Shown here piece after piece: positions 50,915 to 59,839 of a stretch of DNA of 64,000 nt. Positions within the stretch are counted from its first letter, which is position 1. The number at the start of each line of letters is the position of its first letter. Where the stretch lies: positions 868,001-932,000 of the forward strand of contig NZ_FPBC01000001.1 of assembly GCF_900116605.1 (NCBI RefSeq). The letters are read 5' to 3'. The position numbers and the translations under genes are program-made. The DNA is from Pseudomonas marincola. Its GTDB lineage: Bacteria; Pseudomonadota; Gammaproteobacteria; Pseudomonadales; Pseudomonadaceae. The notes under the pieces were generated by a model. It was not told the origin of the DNA. It searched no databases and saw only the letters and a program-made list of their open reading frames with translations.

Positions 50915-51871
50915 GTGGCGAAATTAAGTCATCGGCAGGCCGAGGCCTTCCGTGCGGTGATGATCGCCGGCACTATTACCGGCGCAGCAGAGATTCTTTG
51001 CGTATCTCAACCGGCCGTGAGCCGACTGCTGGCGGACTTCGAGGATGCCGTTCAACTCAGGCTGTTCGAACGTCACAAGAAACGTCTCACGCCAACGCCA
51101 GAGGCTTTGATTCTGTTCGAAGAAGTGGAAAAATCCTTCGTAGGTATCGAGAAGTTGGCCAGAACCGCCGATGAGCTGCGCGGCTATCATCGCGGCTCCT
51201 TGAGGATCGCAGCCATGCCAGCTGTGTCCATAGGCTTCCTGCCTAATGTGGTCCAGAACTTCATCAGCGATCACCGCGGCGTTTCAGTGACCCTGCAGGT
51301 CCGCAGTTCGCAGCAGGTCGCCGACTGGATCGCTACCCAGCATTACGATGTCGGCATAGTCGCTACTAACGTCTCCGACCCCGCCCTTGAGGTACAACTG
51401 CTGGCCGACTGCCGCATGGTCTGCGCACTGCCTGTCGGTCACCGGCTTGCTGATAAGTCGGTGATCACACCCGAGGACTTGCGAGACGAGCCCTTCATTT
51501 CACTAGGCACTGAACAAAGCGTGCGCTACAAGATCGATGAGGTGTTCAATCGCGCAGAGGTAAACCGTCAGCTAATTGTGGACACGCAACTATGCTACGT
51601 GGCGTGCTCATTCGTACTGGCAGGCAGCGGCGTCACCCTCGTTGACCCACTGACAGCCCTACACTTTGCGCCGCAAGGCTTGGTGGTAAAACGGTTCGAG
51701 CCGAGGATTAGTTTCGTTTTCAACGTTCTGTATCCAGGACAAAGAGCGAAATCGCAAATGACCCTTGATTTTACCGACACGCTGCGTTTCAAGCTGGCGC
51801 AGTTGGCAGAGTCTTCGTCCGGTTTATTAGACTTCGAGGCACCACCACACGACCAAGGTGGGAGCACTTGA
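50915..51871 (+). CDS. LysR family transcriptional regulator (divergent from the TRAP/dehydrogenase operon)
   Basis: A 318-residue LysR protein. Residues about 5-65 form the winged helix (RQAEAFRAVMIAGTITGAAE, VSQPAVSRLLADFEDAV); the rest is the periplasmic-binding-like effector domain (LRIAAMPAVSIGFLP). It starts at GTG 50915 with GGAGG 4 nt upstream. It points away from the operon at 44535-50763, the standard arrangement for a regulator that activates the divergent genes. The sequence resembles regulators of amino-acid catabolism, but no effector can be named. Confidence 0.93.
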   Translation: MAKLSHRQAEAFRAVMIAGTITGAAEILCVSQPAVSRLLADFEDAVQLRLFERHKKRLTPTPEALILFEEVEKSFVGIEKLARTADELRGYHRGSLRIAAMPAVSIGFLPNVVQNFISDHRGVSVTLQVRSSQQVADWIATQHYDVGIVATNVSDPALEVQLLADCRMVCALPVGHRLADKSVITPEDLRDEPFISLGTEQSVRYKIDEVFNRAEVNRQLIVDTQLCYVACSFVLAGSGVTLVDPLTALHFAPQGLVVKRFEPRISFVFNVLYPGQRAKSQMTLDFTDTLRFKLAQLAESSSGLLDFEAPPHDQGGST

Positions 51872-51970
51872 TTCGACATGAGTTAGGCCATCTGAATCAG
51901 CTCTATTACGGTGACCGCCTTCAAATCTCTTTTTTGCTAGTTCAAATATGTCCGCCAACTACTGCAAAGT

Positions 51971-51998
51971 GTCGATTTCAGCCGATCACGACAGGCAG
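51971..51998 (+). repeat. Right copy of the 28-nt intergenic repeat
   Basis: Aligns with 44337-44364, same orientation, 21 of 28 positions identical; both end in GACAGGCAG and are followed within 10 nt by a GCCGGC or ACCGGC element. The pair flanks the 7.3-kb TRAP/dehydrogenase module. Confidence 0.5.
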
Positions 51999-52111
51999 TT
52001 TTAGCCGGCTGCTGCCAGCCATGGACACGACCCATTCTGCTCAAGTCCTGAGCACAGGATTACTCAGACCGAATGCAATCAGTCGGTCAACTCTGTGCAA
52101 TTCCCCAATGC

Positions 52112-52141
52112 AAAAAGCCCAGTCATCGGACTGGGCTTTTT
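52112..52141. terminator. Bidirectional Rho-independent terminator
   Basis: AAAAAGCCCAGTC-ATCG-GACTGGGCTTTTT, a 13-bp stem (five A-T pairs at the base) with a 4-nt loop. It lies 25 nt after the end of bauC on the minus strand and can also stop transcription from the left. Confidence 0.95.
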
Positions 52142-52165
52142 GGTTCCCGCGAAGCGAGTTAAGCG

Positions 52166-53662
52166 TTAGCCGTTGCTTGGGAAAGCAAACGATGCGGCCT
52201 CGTGGGTCGCGCGTTGTGGCCAGCGCTGAGTGATGGCTTTGCGACGGGTGTAGAAACGCACACCGTCCGGGCCGTAAGCATGCAGGTCGCCGAACAGCGA
52301 GCGCTTCCAGCCGCCGAAGCTGTGGTAGGCAACCGGTACTGGCAGCGGCACGTTGACGCCGACCATGCCGACTTCGATCTCGTCGCAGAACAGGCGTGCA
52401 GACTCACCGTCGCGGGTGAAGATGCAGGTGCCGTTGCCGTACTCGTGATCGTTGATCAGTTGCATGGCTTCTTCGAGGCTGTTGACGCGCACGACACAGA
52501 GTACCGGGCCAAAGATTTCTTCTTTGTAGATGCTCATTTCCGGGGTTACGCGGTCGAACAGGCAGCCACCGAGGAAGAAGCCTTTTTCGTTACCGGCAAC
52601 GCTCAGGCCACGGCCATCGACAACCAGTTCAGCGCCAGCAGCAACGCCAGCATCCACATAACCCTGAACCTTGTCACGGTGCGCGCCCGTAACCAGTGGG
52701 CCCATGTCCAGGCCGCAGGAAGTGCCGGCACCGATTTTCAGTGCCTTGATCTGCGGCTTGAGCTTTTCGATCATCGCATCGGCAATCTGATCGCCCACGC
52801 ACACGGCAACGGAGATGGCCATGCAGCGCTCGCCACACGAACCATAAGCGGCGCCCATCAACGCGCTGACCGCGTTATCAAGGTCGGCATCCGGCATCAG
52901 CACCGCGTGGTTTTTAGCGCCGCCCAATGCTTGTACGCGCTTGCCGCGCTTGGTGCCTTCGGCGTAGATGTACTCGGCAATCGGGGTTGAACCAACAAAG
53001 CTCAGGGCTTTGACTTCCGGGGCTTCGATCAACGCATCCACAGCTTCTTTGTCGCCGTGCACAACGTTAAGTACGCCTTTCGGCAAACCGGCTTCCTGAA
53101 GCAGTTGCGCGATGTACAGCGTCGAGCTTGGGTCACGCTCTGAAGGCTTGAGGATGAAGCAGTTACCGCAGACGATGGCCAGCGGATACATCCACAGAGG
53201 CACCATCGCCGGGAAGTTGAACGGGGTAATGCCGGCAACCACGCCCACCGGCTGGAAGTCGCTCCAGGCGTCGATGTTCGGGCCGACGTTGCGGCTGTAC
53301 TCACCCTTGAGAATTTCAGGTGCTGCGCAGGCAAACTCGACGTTTTCGATACCGCGCTTCAGCTCACCGGCGGCGTCTTCGAGGGTTTTGCCGTGCTCTT
53401 CGCTGATCAGCTTGGAGATTTCAGCTTCGTGCTGCTCAAGCAGTTGCTTGAAGCGGAACATGATCTGCGCGCGCTTGGCCGCCGGGGTATTGCGCCAGGC
53501 CGGGAATGCAGTTTTGGCCGAGTCGATAGCCTGCTGCACGGTGGCAGTGTCCGCCAATGCAACCTTGTGGATAGCGTCGCCAGTCGACGGGTTGAACACG
53601 TCGGCGCTGCGACCGGTTCCAGCGACTGACTCGCCATGGATCAGGTGATTGATAGTGCCCAT
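52166..53662 (-). CDS. bauC: CoA-acylating malonate/methylmalonate-semialdehyde dehydrogenase
   Basis: A 498-residue aldehyde dehydrogenase of the MmsA group with the catalytic Cys280 in GSCGERCMA, the FNFPAMVPLWMYPLA CoA-type entry and ending FAFPSNG. It converts malonate semialdehyde (3-oxopropanoate) to acetyl-CoA and CO2. ATG 53662 with GGAGA upstream is preferred over ATG 53674. Gene order with the cupin and BauA matches P. aeruginosa PA0130-PA0132, hence bauC; mmsA is the alternative name. A terminator follows. Confidence 0.93.
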   Translation of the reverse strand: MGTINHLIHGESVAGTGRSADVFNPSTGDAIHKVALADTATVQQAIDSAKTAFPAWRNTPAAKRAQIMFRFKQLLEQHEAEISKLISEEHGKTLEDAAGELKRGIENVEFACAAPEILKGEYSRNVGPNIDAWSDFQPVGVVAGITPFNFPAMVPLWMYPLAIVCGNCFILKPSERDPSSTLYIAQLLQEAGLPKGVLNVVHGDKEAVDALIEAPEVKALSFVGSTPIAEYIYAEGTKRGKRVQALGGAKNHAVLMPDADLDNAVSALMGAAYGSCGERCMAISVAVCVGDQIADAMIEKLKPQIKALKIGAGTSCGLDMGPLVTGAHRDKVQGYVDAGVAAGAELVVDGRGLSVAGNEKGFFLGGCLFDRVTPEMSIYKEEIFGPVLCVVRVNSLEEAMQLINDHEYGNGTCIFTRDGESARLFCDEIEVGMVGVNVPLPVPVAYHSFGGWKRSLFGDLHAYGPDGVRFYTRRKAITQRWPQRATHEAASFAFPSNG

Positions 53663-53763
53663 GAGACTCTCCATTTAATTGTCTGTGCGATGGCGGCAGT
53701 TGTGCCCGGCCATCCGAATTTTCTGCTTAGCGGCGACAAGCCTATGGCCTATCACCTTCTGAT

Positions 53764-54060
53764 TCAGCGAGCGGTTTTGATCTCGGTTTCGACAAACACC
53801 ACTTCATGCTCACTGGCGTTGACCACATTGTGCTTAACGCCGGCGCTGCGAAAATAAGCCTGCCCGGCAACCAGGGTCGCGTACTTGTCGCCCTCGGGTG
53901 TTTCCAGCAACAGGGTGCCCGCGGTCATGGGCACCACGACATAGTCGTAACCGTGGCAGTGCAGCCCGGTCTCGGTGCCCGGCGCAAAGCGCCATTCAGT
54001 AACGATAACTTGCTCGTTATCGACCTGCACCGTGGCCACGGCCTGAGCCCGGCCGCCCAT
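53764..54060 (-). CDS. bauB: Cupin protein of beta-alanine catabolism
   Basis: A 98-residue single-domain cupin with GLHCHGYDYVVVPMTAGTLL (metal-binding His pair) and a second motif GQAYFRSAGVKHNVVNASE. Same place and size as BauB of P. aeruginosa, between the transaminase and the semialdehyde dehydrogenase. Its start overlaps the bauA stop by one nt. The biochemical role of BauB is not established. Confidence 0.88.
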   Translation of the reverse strand: MGGRAQAVATVQVDNEQVIVTEWRFAPGTETGLHCHGYDYVVVPMTAGTLLLETPEGDKYATLVAGQAYFRSAGVKHNVVNASEHEVVFVETEIKTAR

Positions 54061-55406
54061 TAGTCGATGCTCTGCAGGGCTTGGCCGACTGCGTCGAATA
54101 CGCGGTCAAGGTCTTCGGCCTTGGCATTGAAGGTTGGCCCAAACTGCAGGGTATCGCCACCAAAGCGTACATAGAAACCGGCTTTCCACAGCGCCATGCC
54201 CGCCTCGAACGGACGAATCACTGCATCGCCATCACGCGGGGCCAGCTGGATTGCACCGGCCAGACCGCAGTTACGAATGTCGATGATGTGCTTGGCACCT
54301 TTCAGGCCATGCAGCGCATTGGCGAAGTGCGGCTCGATCTCGGCAGCTTGCTGCACCAGGTTTTCACGCTTGAGCAGTTCCAGCGAAGCCAGACCCGCGG
54401 CGCAGGCAACCGGGTGCGCCGAGTAGGTGTAACCGTGGCTGAACTCGACCATGTGCTCTGGGGATGGCTGGTTCATGAAGGTCTGGTAAATCTCTTTCGA
54501 GGCAATCACCGCGCCCAGTGGCACCGCGCCGTTGGTGATCTGCTTGGCGGTGTTCATGATGTCCGGCGTGACACCGAAGTACTCAGCGCCAGTCCACTTG
54601 CCCATGCGGCCGAAAGCGGTAATAACTTCGTCGAAAATCAGCAGGATGTTGTGCTGGGTGCAGATTTCGCGCAGGCGCTGCAGGTAGCCAACCGGTGGCA
54701 CGATGACACCGGCCGAGCCAGACATCGGCTCAACGATGACCGCCGCGATGTTCGACGCGTCGTGCAGTTCAATCAGCTTGAGCAATTCGTTGGCCAGCTC
54801 AACGCCACCCGTCTCAGCCATGCCCTTGGTGTAAGCCATGCCGGCTTGCAGGGTGTGCGGCAGATGATCGACGTCCATGAACTGGCCGTACATTTTACGG
54901 TTGCCGTTGATCCCGCCGAGGCTGGTACCGGCAATGTTCACACCGTGATAGCCACGTGCGCGGCCGATGAATTTGGTCTTGGCCGGCTGGCCTTTCAGGC
55001 GCCAGTAAGCCTTGGCCATTTTCACGGCCGTATCGGCGCACTCAGAACCCGAACTGGTGAAGAACACATGGTCCAGACCTTCCGGCGTCAGCTCAGCCAG
55101 TTGTTCGGCAAGCTGGAACGACAGCGGATGGCCATACTGAAAGCCCGGCGAGTAATCGAGGGTGCCCAACTGCTTGGCCACCGCTTCCTGAATTTCCTTG
55201 CGCGAGTGACCCGCACCACATGTCCACAAACCCGAAAGGCTGTCGTAGATCTTGCGACCCTGATCATCCTTCAACCAGCTGCCTTCGGCAGACACGATAA
55301 AACGCGGGTCACGGTGGAAGTTGCGGTTAGCGGAGAACGGCATCCAGTGAGCGTCCAGCTTGAGCTGGCTGGCGATTGATGGCGTAGCAGTCTGGGGCAT
55401 ATTCAT
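54060..55406 (-). CDS. bauA: Beta-alanine:pyruvate transaminase
   Basis: A 448-residue class III (omega) aminotransferase, exactly the length of P. aeruginosa BauA. The PLP lysine is Lys288 in NTAKQITNGAVPLGAV, with IFDEVITAFGRMGKW (Asp259) holding the PLP ring nitrogen. It transfers the amino group of beta-alanine to pyruvate, yielding malonate semialdehyde and alanine. Start at ATG 55406 with GAGG 7 nt upstream. First gene of the bauABC operon; bauR is divergent. Confidence 0.95.
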   Translation of the reverse strand: MNMPQTATPSIASQLKLDAHWMPFSANRNFHRDPRFIVSAEGSWLKDDQGRKIYDSLSGLWTCGAGHSRKEIQEAVAKQLGTLDYSPGFQYGHPLSFQLAEQLAELTPEGLDHVFFTSSGSECADTAVKMAKAYWRLKGQPAKTKFIGRARGYHGVNIAGTSLGGINGNRKMYGQFMDVDHLPHTLQAGMAYTKGMAETGGVELANELLKLIELHDASNIAAVIVEPMSGSAGVIVPPVGYLQRLREICTQHNILLIFDEVITAFGRMGKWTGAEYFGVTPDIMNTAKQITNGAVPLGAVIASKEIYQTFMNQPSPEHMVEFSHGYTYSAHPVACAAGLASLELLKRENLVQQAAEIEPHFANALHGLKGAKHIIDIRNCGLAGAIQLAPRDGDAVIRPFEAGMALWKAGFYVRFGGDTLQFGPTFNAKAEDLDRVFDAVGQALQSID

Positions 55407-55526
55407 GGTGCAGCCTCGCGAGGAAGACAATGTTCTTGTTGAAGGACTCTTGCCAGTAAAGGTGCCACGCGGATAAAGTCAGTAAAACCAAACTCTTCTT
55501 ATCTTTAGTTAAGCGCATACTAAACA
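55407..55526. promoter_or_regulatory. bauA-bauR divergent control region
   Basis: A 120-bp region between the two divergent starts. A TTA-N8-TAA dyad (TTATCTTTAGTTAA) close to the bauR start could be part of a LysR box, but the spacing is one longer than the usual T-N11-A. A sigma-54-like element on the minus strand was considered and rejected. Confidence 0.45.
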
Positions 55527-56456
55527 ATGAGCACACGCCGCCCCGAACCGTTGGCCCAAGTCAGTGATTTTGATATCCGCCTGCTGAAACTGTTCCGCAG
55601 CGTGGTCGATTGCGGCGGCTTTTCTGCCGCAGAAAGTGTGCTGGGCATCGGTCGTTCGGCGATCAGCCAACAGATGAGTGACCTCGAACAACGCCTCGGC
55701 TTTCGCCTGTGTCAACGCGGGCGCGCCGGGTTTGCGCTGACCGAAGAAGGTCGCGAAGTTTTCCGCTCGACCGAGCAGCTATTGGCGGCGCTCGAGAGTT
55801 TCCGTACCGAGGTCAATGGCCTGCACCAAAACCTGCGCGGCGAGCTGAATATCGGCCTCACCGATAACCTGGTAACGGTACCGCACATGCGCATTACCCA
55901 CGCCCTCGCCCGCCTCAAGGAGCGCGGCCCGGATGTGCGCATACACATTCGCATGACCCCGCCCAGTGAGGTCGAACAGGGTGTGCTCGACGGTCGCCTG
56001 CACATTGGCGTGGTGCCGCAGGCCAGCTCGTTGTCCGGCCTTGAATATCAACCGCTGTATGAAGAGCGTTCCCTGCTGTACTGCGCGGTCGGCCACCCGC
56101 TGTTTTACGTGGACGACACCAAACTCGACGACGAGCGCCTGAATGCGCAAGACGCCATTGCTCCGACCTTCCGCTTACCGCCAGACATTCAGGGCCACTA
56201 CCAACAACTCAATTGCACCGCCAGCGCCTCGGATCGCGAGGGCATGGCCTTCCTGATTCTGACCGGACGCTATATCGGCTACCTGCCCGACCATTACGCA
56301 GCGCCTTGGGTGCAGCAAGGCCGGTTGCGCGCGCTCAAGGCCGACTCGCGCTTCTATGAACTCAATCTGGCGGCGGTAACCCGCAAAGGCCGGCGTCCGC
56401 ACCTGGTACTCGAAAGCTTTCTTGAAGTGCTCGACGAAACCAGCAACCTGAGCTGA
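55527..56456 (+). CDS. bauR: LysR family regulator of beta-alanine use
   Basis: A 309-residue LysR regulator with a winged helix at residues about 10-70 (VDCGGFSAAESVLGIGRSAI, QQMSDLEQRLGFRLCQRGR) and a LysR substrate domain. Its position divergent from bauA equals that of bauR (PA0133) in P. aeruginosa, where it activates beta-alanine catabolism. No clear Shine-Dalgarno precedes ATG 55527. Confidence 0.9.
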   Translation: MSTRRPEPLAQVSDFDIRLLKLFRSVVDCGGFSAAESVLGIGRSAISQQMSDLEQRLGFRLCQRGRAGFALTEEGREVFRSTEQLLAALESFRTEVNGLHQNLRGELNIGLTDNLVTVPHMRITHALARLKERGPDVRIHIRMTPPSEVEQGVLDGRLHIGVVPQASSLSGLEYQPLYEERSLLYCAVGHPLFYVDDTKLDDERLNAQDAIAPTFRLPPDIQGHYQQLNCTASASDREGMAFLILTGRYIGYLPDHYAAPWVQQGRLRALKADSRFYELNLAAVTRKGRRPHLVLESFLEVLDETSNLS

Positions 56457-56615
56457 GCCACGCCGTATCAAGCCGATAAAAATCGCAGAACAGTTCTTGG
56501 TAACAACCCGTAACAACCAAGCCGTTAGATCGGCGCAGCGGGATGCGCGGGTCTATGCTCGAGGGGTTATTGTTTAACCCTGACCCTCGCACGTTTTCAT
56601 CGCCAAGGAGGCGCC

Positions 56616-57539
56616 ATGCCCAGTCGTCGTCGATTTATCCAGAACAGCGCTACCCTGCTCGGGCTCGCGGCCTGCAACCCGCTGTTGAGCAACGCCGTAT
56701 TTGCCGACGACCTGAGCCAACTGCTGAAACGTGAAATTCCCTCCTCTGGCGAAAAGCTGCCGGTCATTGGCCTTGGCACTTCGCGCACATTCGATGTCGG
56801 CCTGGACGATGCCAGCCTCAAAGAGCTGGACGGCGTGATGCGTACATTCATCAACGGCGGCGCCAAGCTGATTGATACCGCCCCCAGTTACGGCAATTCC
56901 GAGGCGGCCACGGGTTCTTTGCTCAAGCGAACCGGCACGCACGGCAAGGCGTTTCTGGCGACCAAGATTTCCGCCACTGGCCGTGACCAAGGGCTTGCTC
57001 AGTTCCAGCACAGCCAGAAGGTGCTCCACCGCCAAACCATCGACTTGCTCCAAGTGCATAACTTGCGCGACACCAACACCCAACTCAAGCTGATGCGCGA
57101 ACTCAAGGAGCAAGGTCTGGTGCGCTACATCGGCGTAACCCATTATCTGGACTCGGCTCACGACGATTTGCTTGCGGTGCTGGCGCGCGAGAAGCTCGAC
57201 TTCGTCCAGTTCAACTACTCACTGGGTGAGCGCAATGCCGAGAAGCGCCTGCTGCCGTATTGCGCCGATAACGGCATCGCCACACTGATCAACCGGCCGT
57301 TCATGCGCGGTGAATTGCTAGGGCGGATCAAAGGCCAGCCGTTACCGGAATGGGCGATTGAAGTCGATGCCACTTCATGGGCGCAACTGTTGCTCAAGTT
57401 CATTCTTTCCAACCCTGCCGCAACCGTGGTGATACCGGCCACATCAACGCCGCGTTACATGGCCGACAACATCAAGGCCGGTATGGGCCGACTGCCAGAT
57501 GAGCGCAATCGCCAGCGAATTATTCAGGCGTTTTCCTGA
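56616..57539 (+). CDS. Exported aldo/keto reductase (Tat-type signal, possible lipoprotein)
   Basis: A 307-residue AKR. The N-terminus is a Tat signal (SRRRFIQNSATLLGLAAC) whose end is also a lipobox (LAAC-N), suggesting a folded, lipid-anchored periplasmic enzyme. The AKR tetrad is present: Asp and Tyr in LIDTAPSYGNSE, Lys in FLATKIS, His in LLQVHNLRD. AAGGAGG lies 5 nt upstream. NAD(P)H is normally absent from the periplasm, so an exported AKR is odd. It is followed after 16 nt by an MFS/ATP-ADP-translocase-like carrier. Confidence 0.88.
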   Translation: MPSRRRFIQNSATLLGLAACNPLLSNAVFADDLSQLLKREIPSSGEKLPVIGLGTSRTFDVGLDDASLKELDGVMRTFINGGAKLIDTAPSYGNSEAATGSLLKRTGTHGKAFLATKISATGRDQGLAQFQHSQKVLHRQTIDLLQVHNLRDTNTQLKLMRELKEQGLVRYIGVTHYLDSAHDDLLAVLAREKLDFVQFNYSLGERNAEKRLLPYCADNGIATLINRPFMRGELLGRIKGQPLPEWAIEVDATSWAQLLLKFILSNPAATVVIPATSTPRYMADNIKAGMGRLPDERNRQRIIQAFS

Positions 57540-57555
57540 TTCGCAGGCCGGATAG

Positions 57556-58857
57556 ATGATTAACGCGGCGCCGCGACTGGCCAAGGCAATTAACGCCGAG
57601 GCCAATGAGCTGGTGGCGGCCTTGTGCGGTTTCAGCCTGTTTCTCTGCCTGTTCTGCGGCTATTTCATGCTTCGCCCAATCCGCGAAACCATGGGCATCG
57701 TCGGCGGTGTGGATAACTTGCAGTGGCTGTTCAGCGCCACATTCGTGCTGATGCTGATCGCCGTGCCGCTATTCGCCTGGCTCAACTCTAACGTGCCGCG
57801 TGAGCGTTACATCGACTGGGTCTACGCATTTTTCATCAGCAATCTGCTGATCTTCGCCAGCTTATTCAGCCAGCTGCAACACGATGTGTGGCTAGCCCGC
57901 AGCTTTTACGTCTGGCTGTCGGTCTACAACCTGTTCGTGGTCTCCGTGGCATGGAGCCTGATGAGCGATGTGTTCGACAGCCAGCAAGCCAAGCGGTTGT
58001 TTGCCTTTATCGCCGCCGGTGCCAGTTGCGGTGGTTTACTCGGCCCGGCATTAGGCGCGTTGCTGATCGGCTGGCTCGGCGAGAGTGGCTTGATGCTCTG
58101 CGCCGCAACCTTGCTGGCCATCGCGCTGTTGGCCAAGCGTTACCTGATGAACTGGCGCAGCCAGGGCGGCGCCGGTCGCCCCGGCGCTGTGAGCGATGAA
58201 AGCCCGAAACGCCCGGTTCTCGGCAATCCTTTCAGCGGTTTTAGCCTGGTCGCCCGCTCGCCGTATCTGTTGGCGATCAGCGTATTTGTGATTCTTTTGG
58301 CGACAGCCAGTACGTTTTTGTACATCGAGCAGGCGCGACTGGTCGCCGAAACATTCCCCACCCGCGAGCAGCAAGTGCGGGTGTTTGGCTTGATCGACTT
58401 CACCGTGCAGGCGTTATCACTGATCGCGCAGCTGTTCATCACCGGGCGCATCGCACAAAGCTTCGGCATTCGCGCGCTGCTCGCCGGCGTACCTTTGCTG
58501 GTGTGTCTGGGCTTTATCGGTCTGGCTCTGGCGCCTACTTTCGCCATGCTTGCCGCCCTGATGATTGTGCGCAGAGTAGGTGAATACGCCTGCGTGCGGC
58601 CGGGCCGTGAAATGCTCTTTGCACCGCTCGATGCGCAAACCAAGTACAAGGCCAAGAACTTCATCGACACCGTGGTTTACCGCGCCGGCGATGCGGCCAG
58701 CGCCTGGGCCAAGACCCTGATCGACAGCCTGAGTAACGGCGTGTGGGTTGCAGCAATAGCAGGTGCAGTCTGCGCTGCCATTTGGGCCGCACTCGGTTGG
58801 TACTTGGGCGGCCAACGCGAGCAAATCAAACCGCGCGGTGATGAACACAGCGTTTAA
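57556..58857 (+). CDS. MFS carrier of the ATP/ADP translocase-like (NTT-type) group
   Basis: A 433-residue protein with about twelve hydrophobic helices. It begins AALCGFSLFLCLFCGYFMLRPIRETMGIVGG; the YFMLRPIRE motif is typical of the Npt1/TLC-like MFS proteins of free-living bacteria. It includes RVGEYACVRPGREMLF and AKNFIDTVVYRAGDA in the second half. The family is related to nucleotide transporters of intracellular bacteria, but the substrate in Pseudomonas is unknown. Sixteen nt after the AKR stop, so co-transcription is likely. Confidence 0.85.
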   Translation: MINAAPRLAKAINAEANELVAALCGFSLFLCLFCGYFMLRPIRETMGIVGGVDNLQWLFSATFVLMLIAVPLFAWLNSNVPRERYIDWVYAFFISNLLIFASLFSQLQHDVWLARSFYVWLSVYNLFVVSVAWSLMSDVFDSQQAKRLFAFIAAGASCGGLLGPALGALLIGWLGESGLMLCAATLLAIALLAKRYLMNWRSQGGAGRPGAVSDESPKRPVLGNPFSGFSLVARSPYLLAISVFVILLATASTFLYIEQARLVAETFPTREQQVRVFGLIDFTVQALSLIAQLFITGRIAQSFGIRALLAGVPLLVCLGFIGLALAPTFAMLAALMIVRRVGEYACVRPGREMLFAPLDAQTKYKAKNFIDTVVYRAGDAASAWAKTLIDSLSNGVWVAAIAGAVCAAIWAALGWYLGGQREQIKPRGDEHSV

Positions 58858-59161
58858 GGATCGGGCACCGGCAGACGAGTTGACGACAGCTCCAGCCGAT
58901 CAGGCAGCGCTCGGTTGGCAATCCGCGAGCGTCGCTTGCTGCTAAGTCCAAGCTGGGCTCAATCTGGCACAAGCGCTCAAAACCAAGCCTTTGCGCTGCG
59001 CACCAAGCGACAAAAGCGTGCGTCGCCATCGCAACGCGCACCAGTAAAGTGCGTTTTTCACCGGCAAGTTCGGCTGGCTATTTTTTTCTGACTGCAGAGC
59101 TTGTCACGCCCGCGGCACTGGGGTATCTCTGCACTCGTTGCCAGAAAAAAGCGAACCCGTC
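58858..59161. other. Intergenic region upstream of the RutR-like gene
   Basis: A 304-bp gap with several small reading frames on both strands but no ribosome sites or homology that I can see. It must carry the promoter of the regulator gene; no operator stands out. Confidence 0.3.
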
Positions 59162-59827
59162 ATGACCTTTGAAGTTCCAGCGCACAGAACGAATACCCCG
59201 GGCAAACCCGCAGGCCGGATTCGTCAGAAAAACGAGGAAGCCATCATTCTTGCAGCCGAAGAAGAATTTGCGCGCCATGGTTTCAAAGGCACCAGCATGA
59301 ATACCATCGCGCAGAATGTCGGCCTGCCAAAAGCCAACCTGCATTACTACTTCAACAACAAGCTCGGCCTGTATCTGGCCGTACTCAGCAATATCCTCGA
59401 ACTCTGGGACAGCACCTTCAACAGCCTCACGGTTGATGATGATCCGGCACTGGCACTGAGCCGTTACATTCGCGCCAAAATGGAATTCTCGCGGCGTTAT
59501 CCGAAGGCCTCGCGGATTTTTGCGATGGAGGTGATCAGCGGCGGCGAGTACCTCTCGCAATACTTCGATCAGGACTATCTGGTCTGGTTCAAAGGCCGTG
59601 CGCAGGTATTCGAGGCGTGGATAGCCGCTGGCAAAATGGACCCGGTAGATCCGGTTCACCTGATATTTTTGCTCTGGAGCAGCACGCAACACTACGCGGA
59701 CTTCGCCTCGCAGGTGTGCCGCGTGACCGGTCGCAGCAAGCTCACCAAGCAGGACTTCGACAGCGCCACGCAAAACCTTATCACCATTATTCTCAAGGGC
59801 TGCGGCCTCAAGCCAACTGCCGAGTGA
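59162..59827 (+). CDS. rutR: TetR family regulator, RutR/PydR-like
   Basis: A 221-residue TetR regulator. The HTH (GTSMNTIAQNVGLPKANLHYYF, residues about 40-60) and the C-terminal domain with LEFSRRYPKASRIF-type and PVHLIFLLWSSTQHYADFASQV segments follow E. coli RutR closely, notably the stretch ending HYADF. RutR senses uracil and controls pyrimidine and purine use. ATG 59162 is preferred over TTG 59138. It precedes yigZ by 12 nt and the nucleobase ABC transporter by 1.3 kb. Confidence 0.88.
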   Translation: MTFEVPAHRTNTPGKPAGRIRQKNEEAIILAAEEEFARHGFKGTSMNTIAQNVGLPKANLHYYFNNKLGLYLAVLSNILELWDSTFNSLTVDDDPALALSRYIRAKMEFSRRYPKASRIFAMEVISGGEYLSQYFDQDYLVWFKGRAQVFEAWIAAGKMDPVDPVHLIFLLWSSTQHYADFASQVCRVTGRSKLTKQDFDSATQNLITIILKGCGLKPTAE

Positions 59828-59839
59828 CACTCAACGCCC

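Larger units (their letters stand above)
51872..52165. other. Intergenic region right of the island, with terminator
   Basis: A 294-bp gap with the right copy of the 28-nt repeat (51971-51998) and a strong bidirectional hairpin at 52112-52141. No gene is supported. Confidence 0.6.

Noticed and set aside
55407..55526. Sigma-54 promoter for bauA (minus-strand TGGCACCTTTACTGGCA)
   Set aside because: The GG to GC distance is 11 nt instead of 10, which is normally inactive.
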